A stretch of 64,000 nt of DNA from Bifidobacterium tibiigranuli (GCF_009371885.1 NZ_QLZA01000001.1:62001-126000); one strand, 5' to 3'; positions 31,501 to 41,017 are shown, counted from the first letter of the stretch. The notes: generated by a model not told the origin, from the sequence alone. Program-made: numbers and translations.

Positions 31501-33065
31501 CGGGAGCGTTCGGCGCGGGCTGGAACTGGATCAGGACCAATGTCGTCAACGCATGGAACAACGCGATGACCGGCATGGGCAACATGTTCAACTGGCTGAA
31601 CAGCAACGTCATACAGCCTGTCTGGGGATCCATCAGCGGCGCTTTCAGCAATGGCTGGAACTGGATCAGCCAGCACGTCGTCACCCCGATGGAGGGCGGC
31701 ATCCACGCCATCGGCCAGACTTTCAGCGACACGGCAAGCTGGATCGGCACGTCATGGGACAAGGTCAAGGATGCGGCCGCCAGCCCGGTGCGCTGGGTCG
31801 TCAACACCGTGTACACCAACGGCATCGAGCAGGTGTGGAACTCGGTGGCGAAGGCCGTAGGACTCGACCTGAAGCTGCCCGACGCGCCCAAGTTTGCGGA
31901 GGGCGGCATCAACCCGGGGTATGCGCCCGGACATGACACCATACTGGCCATGACCTCGCCCGGCGAGGCATGGATGGTGCCCGAATGGACGCGCGCCGTA
32001 GGAGCCGGCAACATCCAGCGATGGAACCGTCTCGCCCGGCACAGCGGGCCGGACGCGGTGCGCCGCGACATGCTCGGCTACGCGGGCGGCGGCGTCGTGC
32101 CGCGATTCGGCATCGGCGGCGTCGCATCCAAGGCCATCGACTGGACCAAGGACAAGGCTGGATGGGTCAAGGACAAGGCGGTGGGAGCGGCCAGCGCGGT
32201 CAGCAACGCCATCAGCGGGGTCGCCGGAACGGTCACCGACTTTATCGCGGATCCCAGCGGCTCGATTCGCAAATGGATCGTAGACCCAGTCAAAAGCATG
32301 CTCGGCAATGTGGGCGGCGGAGATTGGGGGCATATGCTCGGCCAGTTCCCGCTCAAGATCGCGAACGGCTTGGTCGACAAGGCCAAGAGCCTCATGTCCA
32401 ATGTGGGCGGCGGACCGTCGGGTACGAGCGTCAATTTCCAGCCGGGCGCTGGCGTGGCACAATGGTCCAGCCAGGTATTGCAGGCGCTCTCGATGCTCGG
32501 ACAGCCCGCAAGCTGGCTCAACACCGTAATGCGGCGCATGAACCAGGAGTCCGGCGGCAATCCCGATGCGATCAACAACTGGGATTCCAATGCGGCCGCA
32601 GGCATGCCCTCGCAGGGCCTCATGCAGACCATCCCCGGAACGTTCCACGCCTATGCAGGGCCGTTCGCAGGCCGGCCGATCACCGACCCGCTCGCCAACA
32701 TCTACGCGGGACTCAACTACGCCATCCACCGCTACGGCAGCCTGTCCGCGCTGGACCAGCCGGGAGGATACGCGGAGGGCGGCATCGTGCCGCGCCGCCT
32801 CTACGACACCGGCGGAGTGCTCGGCCAGGGCATGACGCTGGTCGAAAACCGGTCCGGCTCGCCCGAACTGGTCCTCAACCAGCGCCAGCAGGATCTTCTC
32901 TTCTCCAAACGCGACCAAAACCATGAGCCTACGGCTTCCAGCACCCCCACGGTCAACCAGAAGTTCGAAATCAACGTGCATGCAGCCAATCCGCATTCAG
33001 ACGGGACGATCTTCGGACGCTCCGCAGCCAGGCATGCGCTCGCATCATTGCAAGGGAGGGGCTAG
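28545..33065 (+). CDS. Tape measure protein with C-terminal lytic transglycosylase domain
   Basis: 1506 aa. Coiled coil at residues ~45-165 (Ala, Gln and Lys rich), a TP901-type core ~210-420 (SAEDFQKQMNLLVTAGG, GTSADEATQELSNTIRALQ), hydrophobic segments ~640-740, then about five Trp-rich repeats of ~40 residues (~875-1050, pattern PVWN.I...F..GWNWI). Residues ~1303-1405 are an SLT-type domain: MRRMNQESGGNPDAINNW (catalytic Glu), GLMQTIPGTFHAY. It sets tail length and probably opens peptidoglycan at DNA entry. Confidence 0.93.
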   Translation: MAGRAAWVDVMPNMSLFAKTLMAGTNQAATQAGQTAGKSFAASMNSASKSDLLKTQVDAMTAAVSKAERATLDATRNIVRARDRQKAADQQVAAAEARLAEQTQKHGTASSQALKAQSQLTQAQSKATTAANQVADAEKQVSAAHKATTQATQALAGKQAELNAEEAKTPGILDRFGGSSEKAGRSAGIFGKAVSGARSMVGALGVTMGAVSLVSWVSSGVKSAEDFQKQMNLLVTAGGEEESALGGVVNGIKGIAVQTGISTSQLAEGMYTMEKAQFRGADGLKVLKAAAQGATDEQVDLGVMTNALTSIMRSYNIPASQASSVTNQLVAASGEAKTTMQLFAGSLSTVLPVASAAGLSFAQVAGAIATLTSHGTSADEATQELSNTIRALQAPNNVAIREMQQFGINSLDVAKNLGKNGLTGTIGYLTQTILKNMGPSGVIMLNTFNQSKNAANDAATMFSKLTGSARDLAKGVMDGSVSSKSYRKDLQSLTPTQATLVGQWNTMYQKSKGFNDQLKSGSPTAQTYTDALKKIMGGATGMNTALMLSGGSTKTFANNVAGISKSAKQNGTDISTWAETQKTAQVQTARFNQELNVSRITMASKFLPAITGIMRVTTNAATGIGDFASKHTTLIKALAITTAAVGGMIIGYKALRGAILLGQFAQIIFATATGGAALAQDSAAISAGAYATAQGIGAAASTLAAGAATAFGAALDFATGPIGLVIGAIALLAGGFILAYKHSTAFRNIVNGALDGVKNAAIGVGHFFAGPFTDFFKRSWGKVTGFFSGAFNWVKSNFKLILETIGGLLIGGPIGAAFVVLWNKNKQFRDTMANLWNGFVNVVKTIGNGIVTTFKFIITMIATVLITPWVLAWHQMEQPVTWLWHNVIEPAFNGIKNTISAAWSIVKTTVIDAWNNELRIWGAVFTWLNASIVQPVWNAIRTAFSTSWNWIRDNVITPWDNAVSVMGNVLRWLWNGIVVPAWNGMTGAFGAGWNWIRTNVVNAWNNAMTGMGNMFNWLNSNVIQPVWGSISGAFSNGWNWISQHVVTPMEGGIHAIGQTFSDTASWIGTSWDKVKDAAASPVRWVVNTVYTNGIEQVWNSVAKAVGLDLKLPDAPKFAEGGINPGYAPGHDTILAMTSPGEAWMVPEWTRAVGAGNIQRWNRLARHSGPDAVRRDMLGYAGGGVVPRFGIGGVASKAIDWTKDKAGWVKDKAVGAASAVSNAISGVAGTVTDFIADPSGSIRKWIVDPVKSMLGNVGGGDWGHMLGQFPLKIANGLVDKAKSLMSNVGGGPSGTSVNFQPGAGVAQWSSQVLQALSMLGQPASWLNTVMRRMNQESGGNPDAINNWDSNAAAGMPSQGLMQTIPGTFHAYAGPFAGRPITDPLANIYAGLNYAIHRYGSLSALDQPGGYAEGGIVPRRLYDTGGVLGQGMTLVENRSGSPELVLNQRQQDLLFSKRDQNHEPTASSTPTVNQKFEINVHAANPHSDGTIFGRSAARHALASLQGRG

Positions 33066-33953
33066 ATGCTCCCATACTATGCGATCTTGTATTACGGGCA
33101 GACCCAGATAAGGCTTTCAGGCAGCGTCGAGCAGGGAATTCCGGACGGCCTGGGGATAGCCAAGGCCGGCATCGAGGGCTGGCTTTCCGCGCCTGATCTG
33201 AAAGTGGATTTGACGCAGCGTGCGAATGGCGATGGAGCGCATGACATCGCTTCCAGCGACATACAGTACGCGGAGCGCACCGTCACCGTCCACTGGATCG
33301 CGATGGGCGACAGCAGGGACGAAACGCTCGCTGCCGCCATGAAGCTATCCGCCGCAGCGCATCAGACTGTCCGTCTTCGCGTGGTCGACTCGCTGAGCGA
33401 TACATACGTCACCGGGTACGTGCGTCCGGAGATCGATGCGGCATGGCATGACGGCATCATGACCGGCACGCTCACCATCGTGTGCTACCGGCCGGAGCGA
33501 CTCTCCTGGCAGAACCGCGAGACCCAGCTGTACCCGGTCAGCAGCGTTTCAGGCGGCCTGTCCTATGGGCCTGCAGGCAAGGGACTGGACTACGGACTGA
33601 ACGGACTCGGGCTGTCATACGGCGTCACGGCAGGAGACCAGCGCAACATCGGGATGCTCCGCAACGAGGGAACGAGCCGCGCATACCCAGTGCTCACCGT
33701 CAACGGCGAATTCCCGGATGGTCTGATGCTCATCGTCGACGGGCAGCAGCTCGGATACGACAGCCATATCAATGCCACGCCGCTGGTGATCGACTCGCGG
33801 TCCGGCGGCGCATACATGGGAGGCGTCGATGTGGGCCGCTGGATCACAGGAGGGAATTTCCCGATTATCCCGCCGAAGGGGAGCGTGAGCGTCATGCTCG
33901 CCTCGTCTGGGTCCGGGTGGGTGACGTGCGATGTGCGCGATACCTACATGTGA
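33066..33953 (+). CDS. Distal tail protein (Dit-like)
   Basis: 295 aa. An N-terminal beta domain (RTVTVHWIAMGDSRDETLAA, SDTYVTGYVRPEIDAAWHDG) and a C-terminal galectin-like half (RAYPVLTVNGEFPDGLMLIV, PLVIDSRSGGAYMGG). Position after the tape measure and two-domain layout fit Dit, the hub of the baseplate. Confidence 0.8.
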   Translation: MLPYYAILYYGQTQIRLSGSVEQGIPDGLGIAKAGIEGWLSAPDLKVDLTQRANGDGAHDIASSDIQYAERTVTVHWIAMGDSRDETLAAAMKLSAAAHQTVRLRVVDSLSDTYVTGYVRPEIDAAWHDGIMTGTLTIVCYRPERLSWQNRETQLYPVSSVSGGLSYGPAGKGLDYGLNGLGLSYGVTAGDQRNIGMLRNEGTSRAYPVLTVNGEFPDGLMLIVDGQQLGYDSHINATPLVIDSRSGGAYMGGVDVGRWITGGNFPIIPPKGSVSVMLASSGSGWVTCDVRDTYM

Positions 33954-34001
33954 GACATCATCGACGGCGCTCAATGCGCGCGAAACTGAAGGAGAACAAA
34001 C

Positions 34002-34931
34002 ATGACGACGGCGCTTGGAGTGGCGTATGACAGCAACGGCGTGGGGCTGGATCCGCTGACCCACCGGAAGATAATCCAAAGCGAATGGAGCAACACGGGG
34101 ATAATGTCGGGACTCGTCGTGACAGGCGGGAGCGGATTGCAGTACCCCGTGTCAGCAGGAACGGCAGTATGCTCGATGGGAGACGCGGACGGATACACAG
34201 AGGCCTACTGGCCCGGCGGCCTCACCGAGAATGCTGTAGCCGCCGGAGACCTCGTATACGACCGGATCGACATAGTGTGCATGACGGCCAACACCGGGCC
34301 GACGGACAATCGCGTCCACATCACCGCAGTACAAGGAACGCCTGCGGCAAGCCCCACGGACCCAACGCTGTCACCAGGAGCTCAGCCGCTTCGCAGGATG
34401 CGGATGCCGGCGGGAGCCACGAGCACCGCATCAGCGATACCGGACGACAACATCAATTTCGCGATACGCTCCGGAGCGCAGACCGGACGCCTCGTCCACA
34501 TGGAGGAGAACTACGAAGGCCCAGCGAATTTCAACGACAAGGGCAAGAACTACATCAGCATGACGAAGCAGTTCTATCTGCCCACCGACCGCCTGTTGGA
34601 ATTCCGCTTCAGCGCCATCGCCTGCGCCTGCATGCACACCAATATCAAACAACCTACGCAGGATGCGACGCAGATGGCCTGCTGGTACGCAGGCATCCAG
34701 CTCGACGGCAATGACCTGCCCGGCGGCGGGCAGCAGTTCCAGGTGAGTCGCGCATGGGAGCCATGCCATCTCAACGCGCTCGCCGTAGTCCCCAGAGGTA
34801 CCCGCACCGTAGCCCTGCGGAACTTCCGTGTGCAATGGGGCGAAAACGTCTATTTTATCTGCCATTCGGACACGCAGGAAACATATCCGGGCCGCATCCT
34901 CGAAGTCTGGGACCGCGGCGCAGCGCAATGA
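34002..34931 (+). CDS. Baseplate/tail protein
   Basis: 309 aa; AAGGAG before the ATG. The first ~150 residues (YDSNGVGLDPLTHRKIIQSE, SGLVVTGGSGLQYPVSAGTA, DLVYDRIDIVCMTANTG) resemble the N-terminal domain of siphovirus baseplate-upper or structural proteins. The C-terminal half is beta-rich (LLEFRFSAIACACMHTN) and could be a binding jelly-roll. Overlaps the next gene by 4 bp. Confidence 0.6.
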   Translation: MTTALGVAYDSNGVGLDPLTHRKIIQSEWSNTGIMSGLVVTGGSGLQYPVSAGTAVCSMGDADGYTEAYWPGGLTENAVAAGDLVYDRIDIVCMTANTGPTDNRVHITAVQGTPAASPTDPTLSPGAQPLRRMRMPAGATSTASAIPDDNINFAIRSGAQTGRLVHMEENYEGPANFNDKGKNYISMTKQFYLPTDRLLEFRFSAIACACMHTNIKQPTQDATQMACWYAGIQLDGNDLPGGGQQFQVSRAWEPCHLNALAVVPRGTRTVALRNFRVQWGENVYFICHSDTQETYPGRILEVWDRGAAQ

Positions 34932-36166
34932 CATGGCACCATTACCTCACCGAAGCGCGCACCGGACTCATCACCAAAGAGATCGACATACCATCATTCA
35001 GCGGATCCATGACCGTCAGCAGCTTCGGATTCTCCACCACCGAAAAAGGAACAGGAACAGACGGCGAAAACAGTCTCACGCTCCCATTCAGCCAATTCGA
35101 CCAGCATGACGAATACGGAAACATCATCAGCCGCGCCACGCCCAGCGAAATTAACGCCCTGATCGGCATGGGACGCGCAGGACAAGCCACCACATGGTCA
35201 TACGACGGCTGCGCCAACCCGCTCGGCATACCAATCCTATGGGGAGCGCTCGCCGACCGCGAGGATCACTGGCTCGACACCACGTTTTCTCTCTCCTGCA
35301 CCATGGACCTGCTCGACAGCCGCCTGGCAGTGCGCGACGGCGCATACCACGACGGCACCAGCACCGACACGCTCTCATGGCAGGGACTCAGCCTGCGCGG
35401 ACTGGCAGCGGAACTCGGCAGCCTCGCCACCGAACAGAAGAACTACGGTCAGCTCCCTATCCGATGGAACTACCGAGGCGAACAAGGGAACCACCAGCGC
35501 AACAGCTACTCCGCATGGAACATCCAAAACCTCAACATCAAAACACTGCTCACCAACCTCAGCAACACCGAAAACGGCCCAGACATGGGATTCCGCCCAA
35601 CCTGGGCAGACAACACGCACATCATCAATGACTTCATCGCCGCCAGCGACGGCGACATCTATCTAGCAGCATCCAAAACACCGCCAACATTCACGGTCTC
35701 GCCATACGGCGGAACACTGGAAGTCACCAGCCTCTCATGGCTCCCGCCCATACAACGCTGGTACGGCACAGGAGCAGGAACAGACGCAAGCACCATCACC
35801 GCGCTCGCCGAGGACATCAGCCAACTATCCAGCAAAAACGACCCGCCGATTCTGTACGAAGCCACCTACAGCGACACCGACATCACCGACCAGCAACTAC
35901 TCAAAAGCAAGCTCCTAGCGCGCCTCGCCGCACGCAAGCAGCCCATCGCCCAGCTCACCGGCACCGTCAACCTCGATGACCAGATGCCCAACGGGCAGCC
36001 CATCCACCCGCTCGGCTCATTCTGGCCCGGAGAACGCATCAACGCCGACATCAACGGATTCCGCACGCTGTCTGACGACAGATACCCACTGCGGCTCATG
36101 GAAATCGACTTCAACCAAAGCCATAACGTCACGCTCAAAACCGACGTATTCATGCCAGACATCTAA
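34928..36166 (+). CDS. Tail-associated baseplate protein (Tal/gp37-like)
   Basis: 412 aa from ATG 34928 (ATGA overlap). Typical phrases are GSMTVSSFGFSTTEKGTGTD, NPLGIPILWGALADREDHW, SWQGLSLRGLAAELGS, and a C-terminal FWPGERINADINGFRTLSDD, LPLRLMEIDF-like segment (actual PLRLMEIDFNQSHN). This resembles the tail-hub proteins of actinophages that follow Dit. No peptidase motif seen. Confidence 0.65.
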   Translation: MTWHHYLTEARTGLITKEIDIPSFSGSMTVSSFGFSTTEKGTGTDGENSLTLPFSQFDQHDEYGNIISRATPSEINALIGMGRAGQATTWSYDGCANPLGIPILWGALADREDHWLDTTFSLSCTMDLLDSRLAVRDGAYHDGTSTDTLSWQGLSLRGLAAELGSLATEQKNYGQLPIRWNYRGEQGNHQRNSYSAWNIQNLNIKTLLTNLSNTENGPDMGFRPTWADNTHIINDFIAASDGDIYLAASKTPPTFTVSPYGGTLEVTSLSWLPPIQRWYGTGAGTDASTITALAEDISQLSSKNDPPILYEATYSDTDITDQQLLKSKLLARLAARKQPIAQLTGTVNLDDQMPNGQPIHPLGSFWPGERINADINGFRTLSDDRYPLRLMEIDFNQSHNVTLKTDVFMPDI

Positions 36167-36175
36167 GGGGGACGC

Positions 36176-39100
36176 ATGGCCTACCACCCAGACATCACCC
36201 GCAAAGACGATATCGCGCTCGCGCTCGATGCGGCGAATATGGCGATAGTGGTGGCGAGCCGTCAGCAGACTGGCCCTGCGGGTACGATCACGACGCATAA
36301 CGCTGACGGCTCGCTCACGGTGTCGGGCCCGGGCGCGGGGTCGGCGGGCGTGGCGAAGTGGGTGGGCAAGACCACTGCCCCGGGCAGGCCGACTGGGGTC
36401 ACGGCGGAGTCGCATATGGGGTGCGTGTTCGTGTCGTGGGACGGGTCGCTGGAGGATGGCCCGGACCCGTCGCTGGGGTTCGTACGCCTGTCAATCCAAT
36501 ACCTTGGTCCTGTCGGCGACCCGATAACGGTCGACCTGGCTGACCTGCCGTCGGCTGGTAGTACGTCATCCGTGTCGCTGCCCGTGGGCACGACGGTCAC
36601 CGTCACTGCGGTCTCCTATGACGACGCGCACGACATCAACGGCACCCCAGCGCCGAACAGCTCCATGCCGAGCGACCCGATCACAGTGACCGTGGTGGAT
36701 GAGAGCGTGGACATGCTCGCCCGGGAGCAGTCGGATATCGCGGCTGTGCAGGGACAGGTCGCGACGATCGACGGGAAGGCGGCTGCGGCGTTCTCGGCGG
36801 CGGACGCGGCCAGCGCGAAGGCCGACTTGGTGCGCAGCGATGCGGCGGCGGACACGCAGTCGGTGCGCGATGCCGCCGCGAAGGCCCAGTCGGATGCCAC
36901 GGCGTTCGGCGCGGTCGCCGACAAGGCCGCCGCCGATATCAACACGGCCAACACGCGGATCACGACGGTCAGCAGCAAGGTCGATGGTCTGAGCACGACC
37001 ATCAGCAACACGACCGATACGGCGAACAGCGCGCTCACGCTAAGCACGCAGAACGAGCAGGATCTAACAGGCGTCTCGACGACCGCGAGCAGCGCGTATT
37101 CGGACGCGCAGCAGTCATTGACGCGGGTCGCTGCAGTGGAGCAGACCGCCGACAGCCTCACGTCGAGCATTAACGGCGTGTCCACGACCGCGAGTTCCGC
37201 GTTGTCGAAGGCGACGACGGCGCAGCAGAATCTGGACGGGTTCAAGACCTCGGTCGCGTCCACGTATATCGACAAGCAGACCGCCGCGAACACGTACGCG
37301 ACCCAATCCGCTTTGTCGCAGACCTCCACGAGCCTCACTTCGAGCATCAATGCGACGACGAGTACGGCGAATAGCGCGTTGTCGAAGGCGAACACGCTGA
37401 GCCAGACGGTGGACGCGCTCACGTCCACCGTGAGCGCGCAGGCCACCACGCTGGGCGGCGCCGTCTCGAACATCAGCTCGTTGCAGCAGACCGCGACGAG
37501 CCTGTCCAGCTCGATCGGCCAGACCACGAACATGGCCGCGCAGGCATTGGCGAACGCGACGGAACTCGTCATCGACGGCGGGTTCGCCAACGGCCTGGAC
37601 TCGTGGACGCCGGGCGTAGGCAATCCGCAAATCTACACTGCGGACGCCACATATCCGCATGCCGTGAGAATCGACTTCGTCACCGGCAACGACAACAGCA
37701 ACCGCTACCTGTCGCAGAGCCTGACGCCTCGCATGGGGCGCGCGGGGACGGACCGCGTGCTGCGCGTCCAATTCGACCTGCGGGTCATCAGCTGGAACAC
37801 CAACAACGCGGGCGGCATGCAGATCGGGTTCACGTTCCAGACCACGCAGGCAGGCGGGTGGAAGGAATTCACTAACAATTATCTGACCGGTTTGGATGGT
37901 GCGTGGCGGCACTGCTCGGCTGATTTCACGCTGCCCGCCAGCGCCGACCGATTGGGAATGGCTATGATGAGCCGGTCGGCGAACGCTAACGTGTCCGCAT
38001 CGTTCCTCGTCGCGAATGTGAGCGTCAGGGACATCAGCGAGGCCGCAGCCGCCCAGAGCACGGCCGGCACGGCGCTATCGACGGCGGTGACCGCGCAGCA
38101 GAATCTGGACGGGTTCAAGGCCACGGTGCAGCAGACGTACGACACGACGGCGGATGCGACCAGCCGCGAAAGCGTGCTCACGCAGAATCTCAACGGCTTC
38201 AAGACCACCGTCTCGCAGACCTACTTGGACAAGACGACCGCGACTAACACGTATCCGACGAAAAGCGACGTGAGCAGCCAGGTCAGCCAGACGGCGTCGG
38301 ATATCACGAGCCAGGTGGCGGCGAAATACCAGACCTTGAGCGCGATGGGCGGCTATCCGACCACGTCCAGCATGACGTCGGCCATCAGCCAGTCGAAGAG
38401 CGATATCCTCTCGCAGGTGTCGGGAACGTATCAGACGGTGAGCGCGATGAGCGGCTATCCGACATTGAGCGCCATGAACAGCGCTATCCAGCAGTCCGCG
38501 ACCGGCGTCAAATCCGACGTGAGCAACATGTACGTCACCACTGCGGCGGCCGACGGCAAGTACGCGACACAAGCGGCGCTGCAAACGACGGACGGCAAGG
38601 CGGTCGCGTCGAATGCGGCGGCCCAACTGGCGCTGGCGAACGCGCGCGAGCTGGTGCCGGACGGGAGCTTCGCCAACGGACTCGCGAACTGGACCGCCGT
38701 CAAGAGCGCGAACATCAACACGTTCCTGACCACGCTCAACAGCGTCCCGTATCTGGCGCTCGACCCCGCGCCGGCCGCCGGTCAATGGGCGCTGTTGTGC
38801 AGCACGCCGATTCCCGATACCGGCGTGTCCTCGACGCCGCGCACGCTGCGCCTGAGCTTCGACGCATACAGCCCGTGGGGAGGCGCGGACACCGTGTTCT
38901 ACGCGTCATTCCGCAGCGGCATCAACATGATGATTCCGATGAGCGCGTTCGGCGCGAAGAACACTGTGCAGCATTTCAGCCAGGACATGACGCTGCCCGC
39001 GAACACGAGACTGGACGCCGCCCTGAGGTTCGGCATCTACACGCCGGGCGACGCGGGAATCGCCATCGGCGCGGTGAGCCTGAGGGACGTGACCGAGATA

Positions 39101-40171
39101 ACCGCGCTGGGCGATTCGATCGCGGCCACGTACGTGTCCAATTCGAGCTTCCAGCAGAAGAGCGATAGTTTGCTTGGCACGGTGAACGGCAAGTACGCGA
39201 ACAATCAGAGCGTCACCCAGCGGTTCGGCGCGCTGGAGCTGAACGACTCCAGCTTCAGCGTGACGCTCGGCTCGAAGGTCGACAAGAGCACCGCCGACAG
39301 CACGTATCTGAGCCAGTCCGCCGCCAGCGGCACGTACCTCAAGCAGACGGACGCCAGCGGCAAGTACGCGACCCAAGCCGCCTTGGCGACCACGAGCACG
39401 ACCGCCAGCACGGCGTCGTCGAACGCGTCGAACGCGCAGAACCGGGTCGGCGCCCTCGAGACGTGCATGATGATGACCGCGAACGGCGTGCAGGTCGGCA
39501 AGATCAGCAACGGCCAGTTCACCGGATACTCCGCGCTCGTCAACGCCAACGGCTCGTTCGACATACTCGACGCGTCCAGCAGTCTCACCGCCCGCGTCGA
39601 CAGCAACGGCCTAAGCATCTACGATGCTGGCTCGAACAGCATGCGCCCCATCAACAGGTCGGTTTTCAATCATGACCCGATCTTCATGGCCGCGACCGGC
39701 TCGTGGAACGGGGGCGTGAACAGCGGCAACAATCACGGGTTCACGGTCAACGATTTCGATTCGGCGTGCGTGCGCATCATGTTCTCCACGAATTGGAGCA
39801 CGTCGGTTCGCGTGGACATCGGCGCGTACCTCGCGGCCTACGTGGGCACCACGGGCGTGACCAACGGGACCACGAGCCTGGTCATCGGCTACGGATTCCA
39901 GGTATGGCGCAGGAACGCGGACGGGTCGAACACGCTCATACAGGACGTGACGCCCCCCAAGTGCGTGAAATGCACGAACGCGGTCTGGGAGGACACCACC
40001 CAAAGCACGGTCGGCGGCTCCATGAGCCTGTCCGTGCCCGTGACCAGCCTGCAATCCTACACGACGTACTACATCGAGACCCGGCACGTGCTCATGAGCT
40101 CGGTCGCGCAGAACGGCAGCTGGAACCTGAACACGAGCGGCCACTGGGCATGCGTCACACCCCTCGCCTAG
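36176..40171 (+). CDS. Tail fibre / receptor-binding protein with two carbohydrate-binding-like modules
   Basis: 1331 aa. After a short baseplate-docking N-terminus, residues ~65-178 look like an FN3 domain (RPTGVTAESHMGCVFVSWDG). Residues ~180-460 are heptad-like Ala/Ser/Thr coiled coil. Two related jelly-roll modules follow, ~462-621 (ELVIDGGFANGLDSWTPG to VSVRDISE) and ~824-974 (ELVPDGSFANGLANWTAV to VSLRDVTE), separated by more coiled coil. The tip (~1160-1331) is beta-rich. A 27-bp exact repeat is present at 37220-37246 and 38093-38119. It should recognise the bifidobacterial surface. Confidence 0.75.
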   Translation: MAYHPDITRKDDIALALDAANMAIVVASRQQTGPAGTITTHNADGSLTVSGPGAGSAGVAKWVGKTTAPGRPTGVTAESHMGCVFVSWDGSLEDGPDPSLGFVRLSIQYLGPVGDPITVDLADLPSAGSTSSVSLPVGTTVTVTAVSYDDAHDINGTPAPNSSMPSDPITVTVVDESVDMLAREQSDIAAVQGQVATIDGKAAAAFSAADAASAKADLVRSDAAADTQSVRDAAAKAQSDATAFGAVADKAAADINTANTRITTVSSKVDGLSTTISNTTDTANSALTLSTQNEQDLTGVSTTASSAYSDAQQSLTRVAAVEQTADSLTSSINGVSTTASSALSKATTAQQNLDGFKTSVASTYIDKQTAANTYATQSALSQTSTSLTSSINATTSTANSALSKANTLSQTVDALTSTVSAQATTLGGAVSNISSLQQTATSLSSSIGQTTNMAAQALANATELVIDGGFANGLDSWTPGVGNPQIYTADATYPHAVRIDFVTGNDNSNRYLSQSLTPRMGRAGTDRVLRVQFDLRVISWNTNNAGGMQIGFTFQTTQAGGWKEFTNNYLTGLDGAWRHCSADFTLPASADRLGMAMMSRSANANVSASFLVANVSVRDISEAAAAQSTAGTALSTAVTAQQNLDGFKATVQQTYDTTADATSRESVLTQNLNGFKTTVSQTYLDKTTATNTYPTKSDVSSQVSQTASDITSQVAAKYQTLSAMGGYPTTSSMTSAISQSKSDILSQVSGTYQTVSAMSGYPTLSAMNSAIQQSATGVKSDVSNMYVTTAAADGKYATQAALQTTDGKAVASNAAAQLALANARELVPDGSFANGLANWTAVKSANINTFLTTLNSVPYLALDPAPAAGQWALLCSTPIPDTGVSSTPRTLRLSFDAYSPWGGADTVFYASFRSGINMMIPMSAFGAKNTVQHFSQDMTLPANTRLDAALRFGIYTPGDAGIAIGAVSLRDVTEITALGDSIAATYVSNSSFQQKSDSLLGTVNGKYANNQSVTQRFGALELNDSSFSVTLGSKVDKSTADSTYLSQSAASGTYLKQTDASGKYATQAALATTSTTASTASSNASNAQNRVGALETCMMMTANGVQVGKISNGQFTGYSALVNANGSFDILDASSSLTARVDSNGLSIYDAGSNSMRPINRSVFNHDPIFMAATGSWNGGVNSGNNHGFTVNDFDSACVRIMFSTNWSTSVRVDIGAYLAAYVGTTGVTNGTTSLVIGYGFQVWRRNADGSNTLIQDVTPPKCVKCTNAVWEDTTQSTVGGSMSLSVPVTSLQSYTTYYIETRHVLMSSVAQNGSWNLNTSGHWACVTPLA

Positions 40172-40216
40172 CAATATTTGTCCAATAAACCCCCTAACAG
40201 AAATGAGGAACAGATA

Positions 40217-40534
40217 ATGAACACCATCGACCTGCGCCCCCAAGCCGGCAGCATCATCTACGAGCTCGCGCGCCTGGGCTTCCAATTCGACCACAGCGAC
40301 GACGGGACCGCCCAGACATGGGTCAACTACGCGATCCAGGCCCGCGCCGACTTCACCAGCCCCAGCGCCACGGAGATCATGCTGGGCGACATGGCCACCC
40401 GCCTGTCCGCCACCATCCAGGCGTCCGAACTGGCCGGCGTGGACCATATCAGCACATGGACGTCCGACAATCCCACCACGCCCGAAACGCCAGCCGAGAC
40501 CCCGGCCGACGGGACCGGAGAGCCGACCGCGTGA
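40217..40534 (+). CDS. Small structural/accessory protein after the fibre
   Basis: 105 aa from ATG 40217, preceded by GAGGAA; the in-frame TTG 40178 is less likely. Sequence: a compact domain (SIIYELARLGFQFDHSDDGT) and a Pro/Thr/Glu-rich tail (TTPETPAETPADGTGEPTA). Overlaps the next gene by 4 bp (GTGA). Role unknown, perhaps tail-tip decoration. Confidence 0.5.
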   Translation: MNTIDLRPQAGSIIYELARLGFQFDHSDDGTAQTWVNYAIQARADFTSPSATEIMLGDMATRLSATIQASELAGVDHISTWTSDNPTTPETPAETPADGTGEPTA

Positions 40535-40941
40535 ACCCCGTAAGCTGGCTGGCAAGCCTGGACAAGGACGTGACCATAGCCCTCATCGGCCTGCTCGGCG
40601 CGCTGGTAGGAGGATTGGCGACCGGATTGTTCAACGCCATCGCCAGCCGCCGGCCCAACTTGGCGCACGCGTACAACGAGCTGGCTGCAGCCCAGTCGGA
40701 GATGCAAAGGGAGATCGACGCGCAGGACCGCAAGCTACGCAAGCTGTTCGACGACAACGAGCGTTTGCGCGCCGAGAGCCACGAGTTCGAGGACCGCGAC
40801 GTGGAACGCACCCGCTACCTGCGCGAACTGTTCCACTGGCTCGACGGATTGTGCGAGTCCGGCGAGGTCGCATGGACGAAAAGCCATCCAAAGCCTCACC
40901 TGCCCGAGAGCATGCGCCCCGACTTTCCCAAGCTCCACTAG
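40531..40941 (+). CDS. Membrane-anchored coiled-coil protein of the lysis region
   Basis: 136 aa from GTG 40531. One membrane helix (VTIALIGLLGALVGGLATGL) is followed by a long coiled coil (AQSEMQREIDAQDRKLRKLF) and a basic end. Location between fibre and endolysin suggests a second holin-like or lysis-regulating protein; this is inference. Confidence 0.5.
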   Translation: MNPVSWLASLDKDVTIALIGLLGALVGGLATGLFNAIASRRPNLAHAYNELAAAQSEMQREIDAQDRKLRKLFDDNERLRAESHEFEDRDVERTRYLRELFHWLDGLCESGEVAWTKSHPKPHLPESMRPDFPKLH

Positions 40942-40969
40942 AAAGGAACCATGACATGAATCGAATGCT

Positions 40970-40993
40970 AAACCCGTCGAATCCGACGGGTTT
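40970..40993 (+). terminator. Rho-independent terminator between tail and lysis genes
   Basis: AAACCCGTCG (40970-40979) pairs perfectly with CGACGGGTTT (40984-40993) with a 4-nt loop. It lies 24 bp before the endolysin start, so it may attenuate lysis-gene transcription. Confidence 0.65.
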
Positions 40994-41017
40994 GAATCAC
41001 GCGAGCCGAGGCCGCGC

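Noticed and set aside
29622..31706. 694-aa minus-strand open frame
   Set aside because: Antisense to the tape measure gene, composition biased to Glu, Gly and His as expected from the codon shadow; no start signal.
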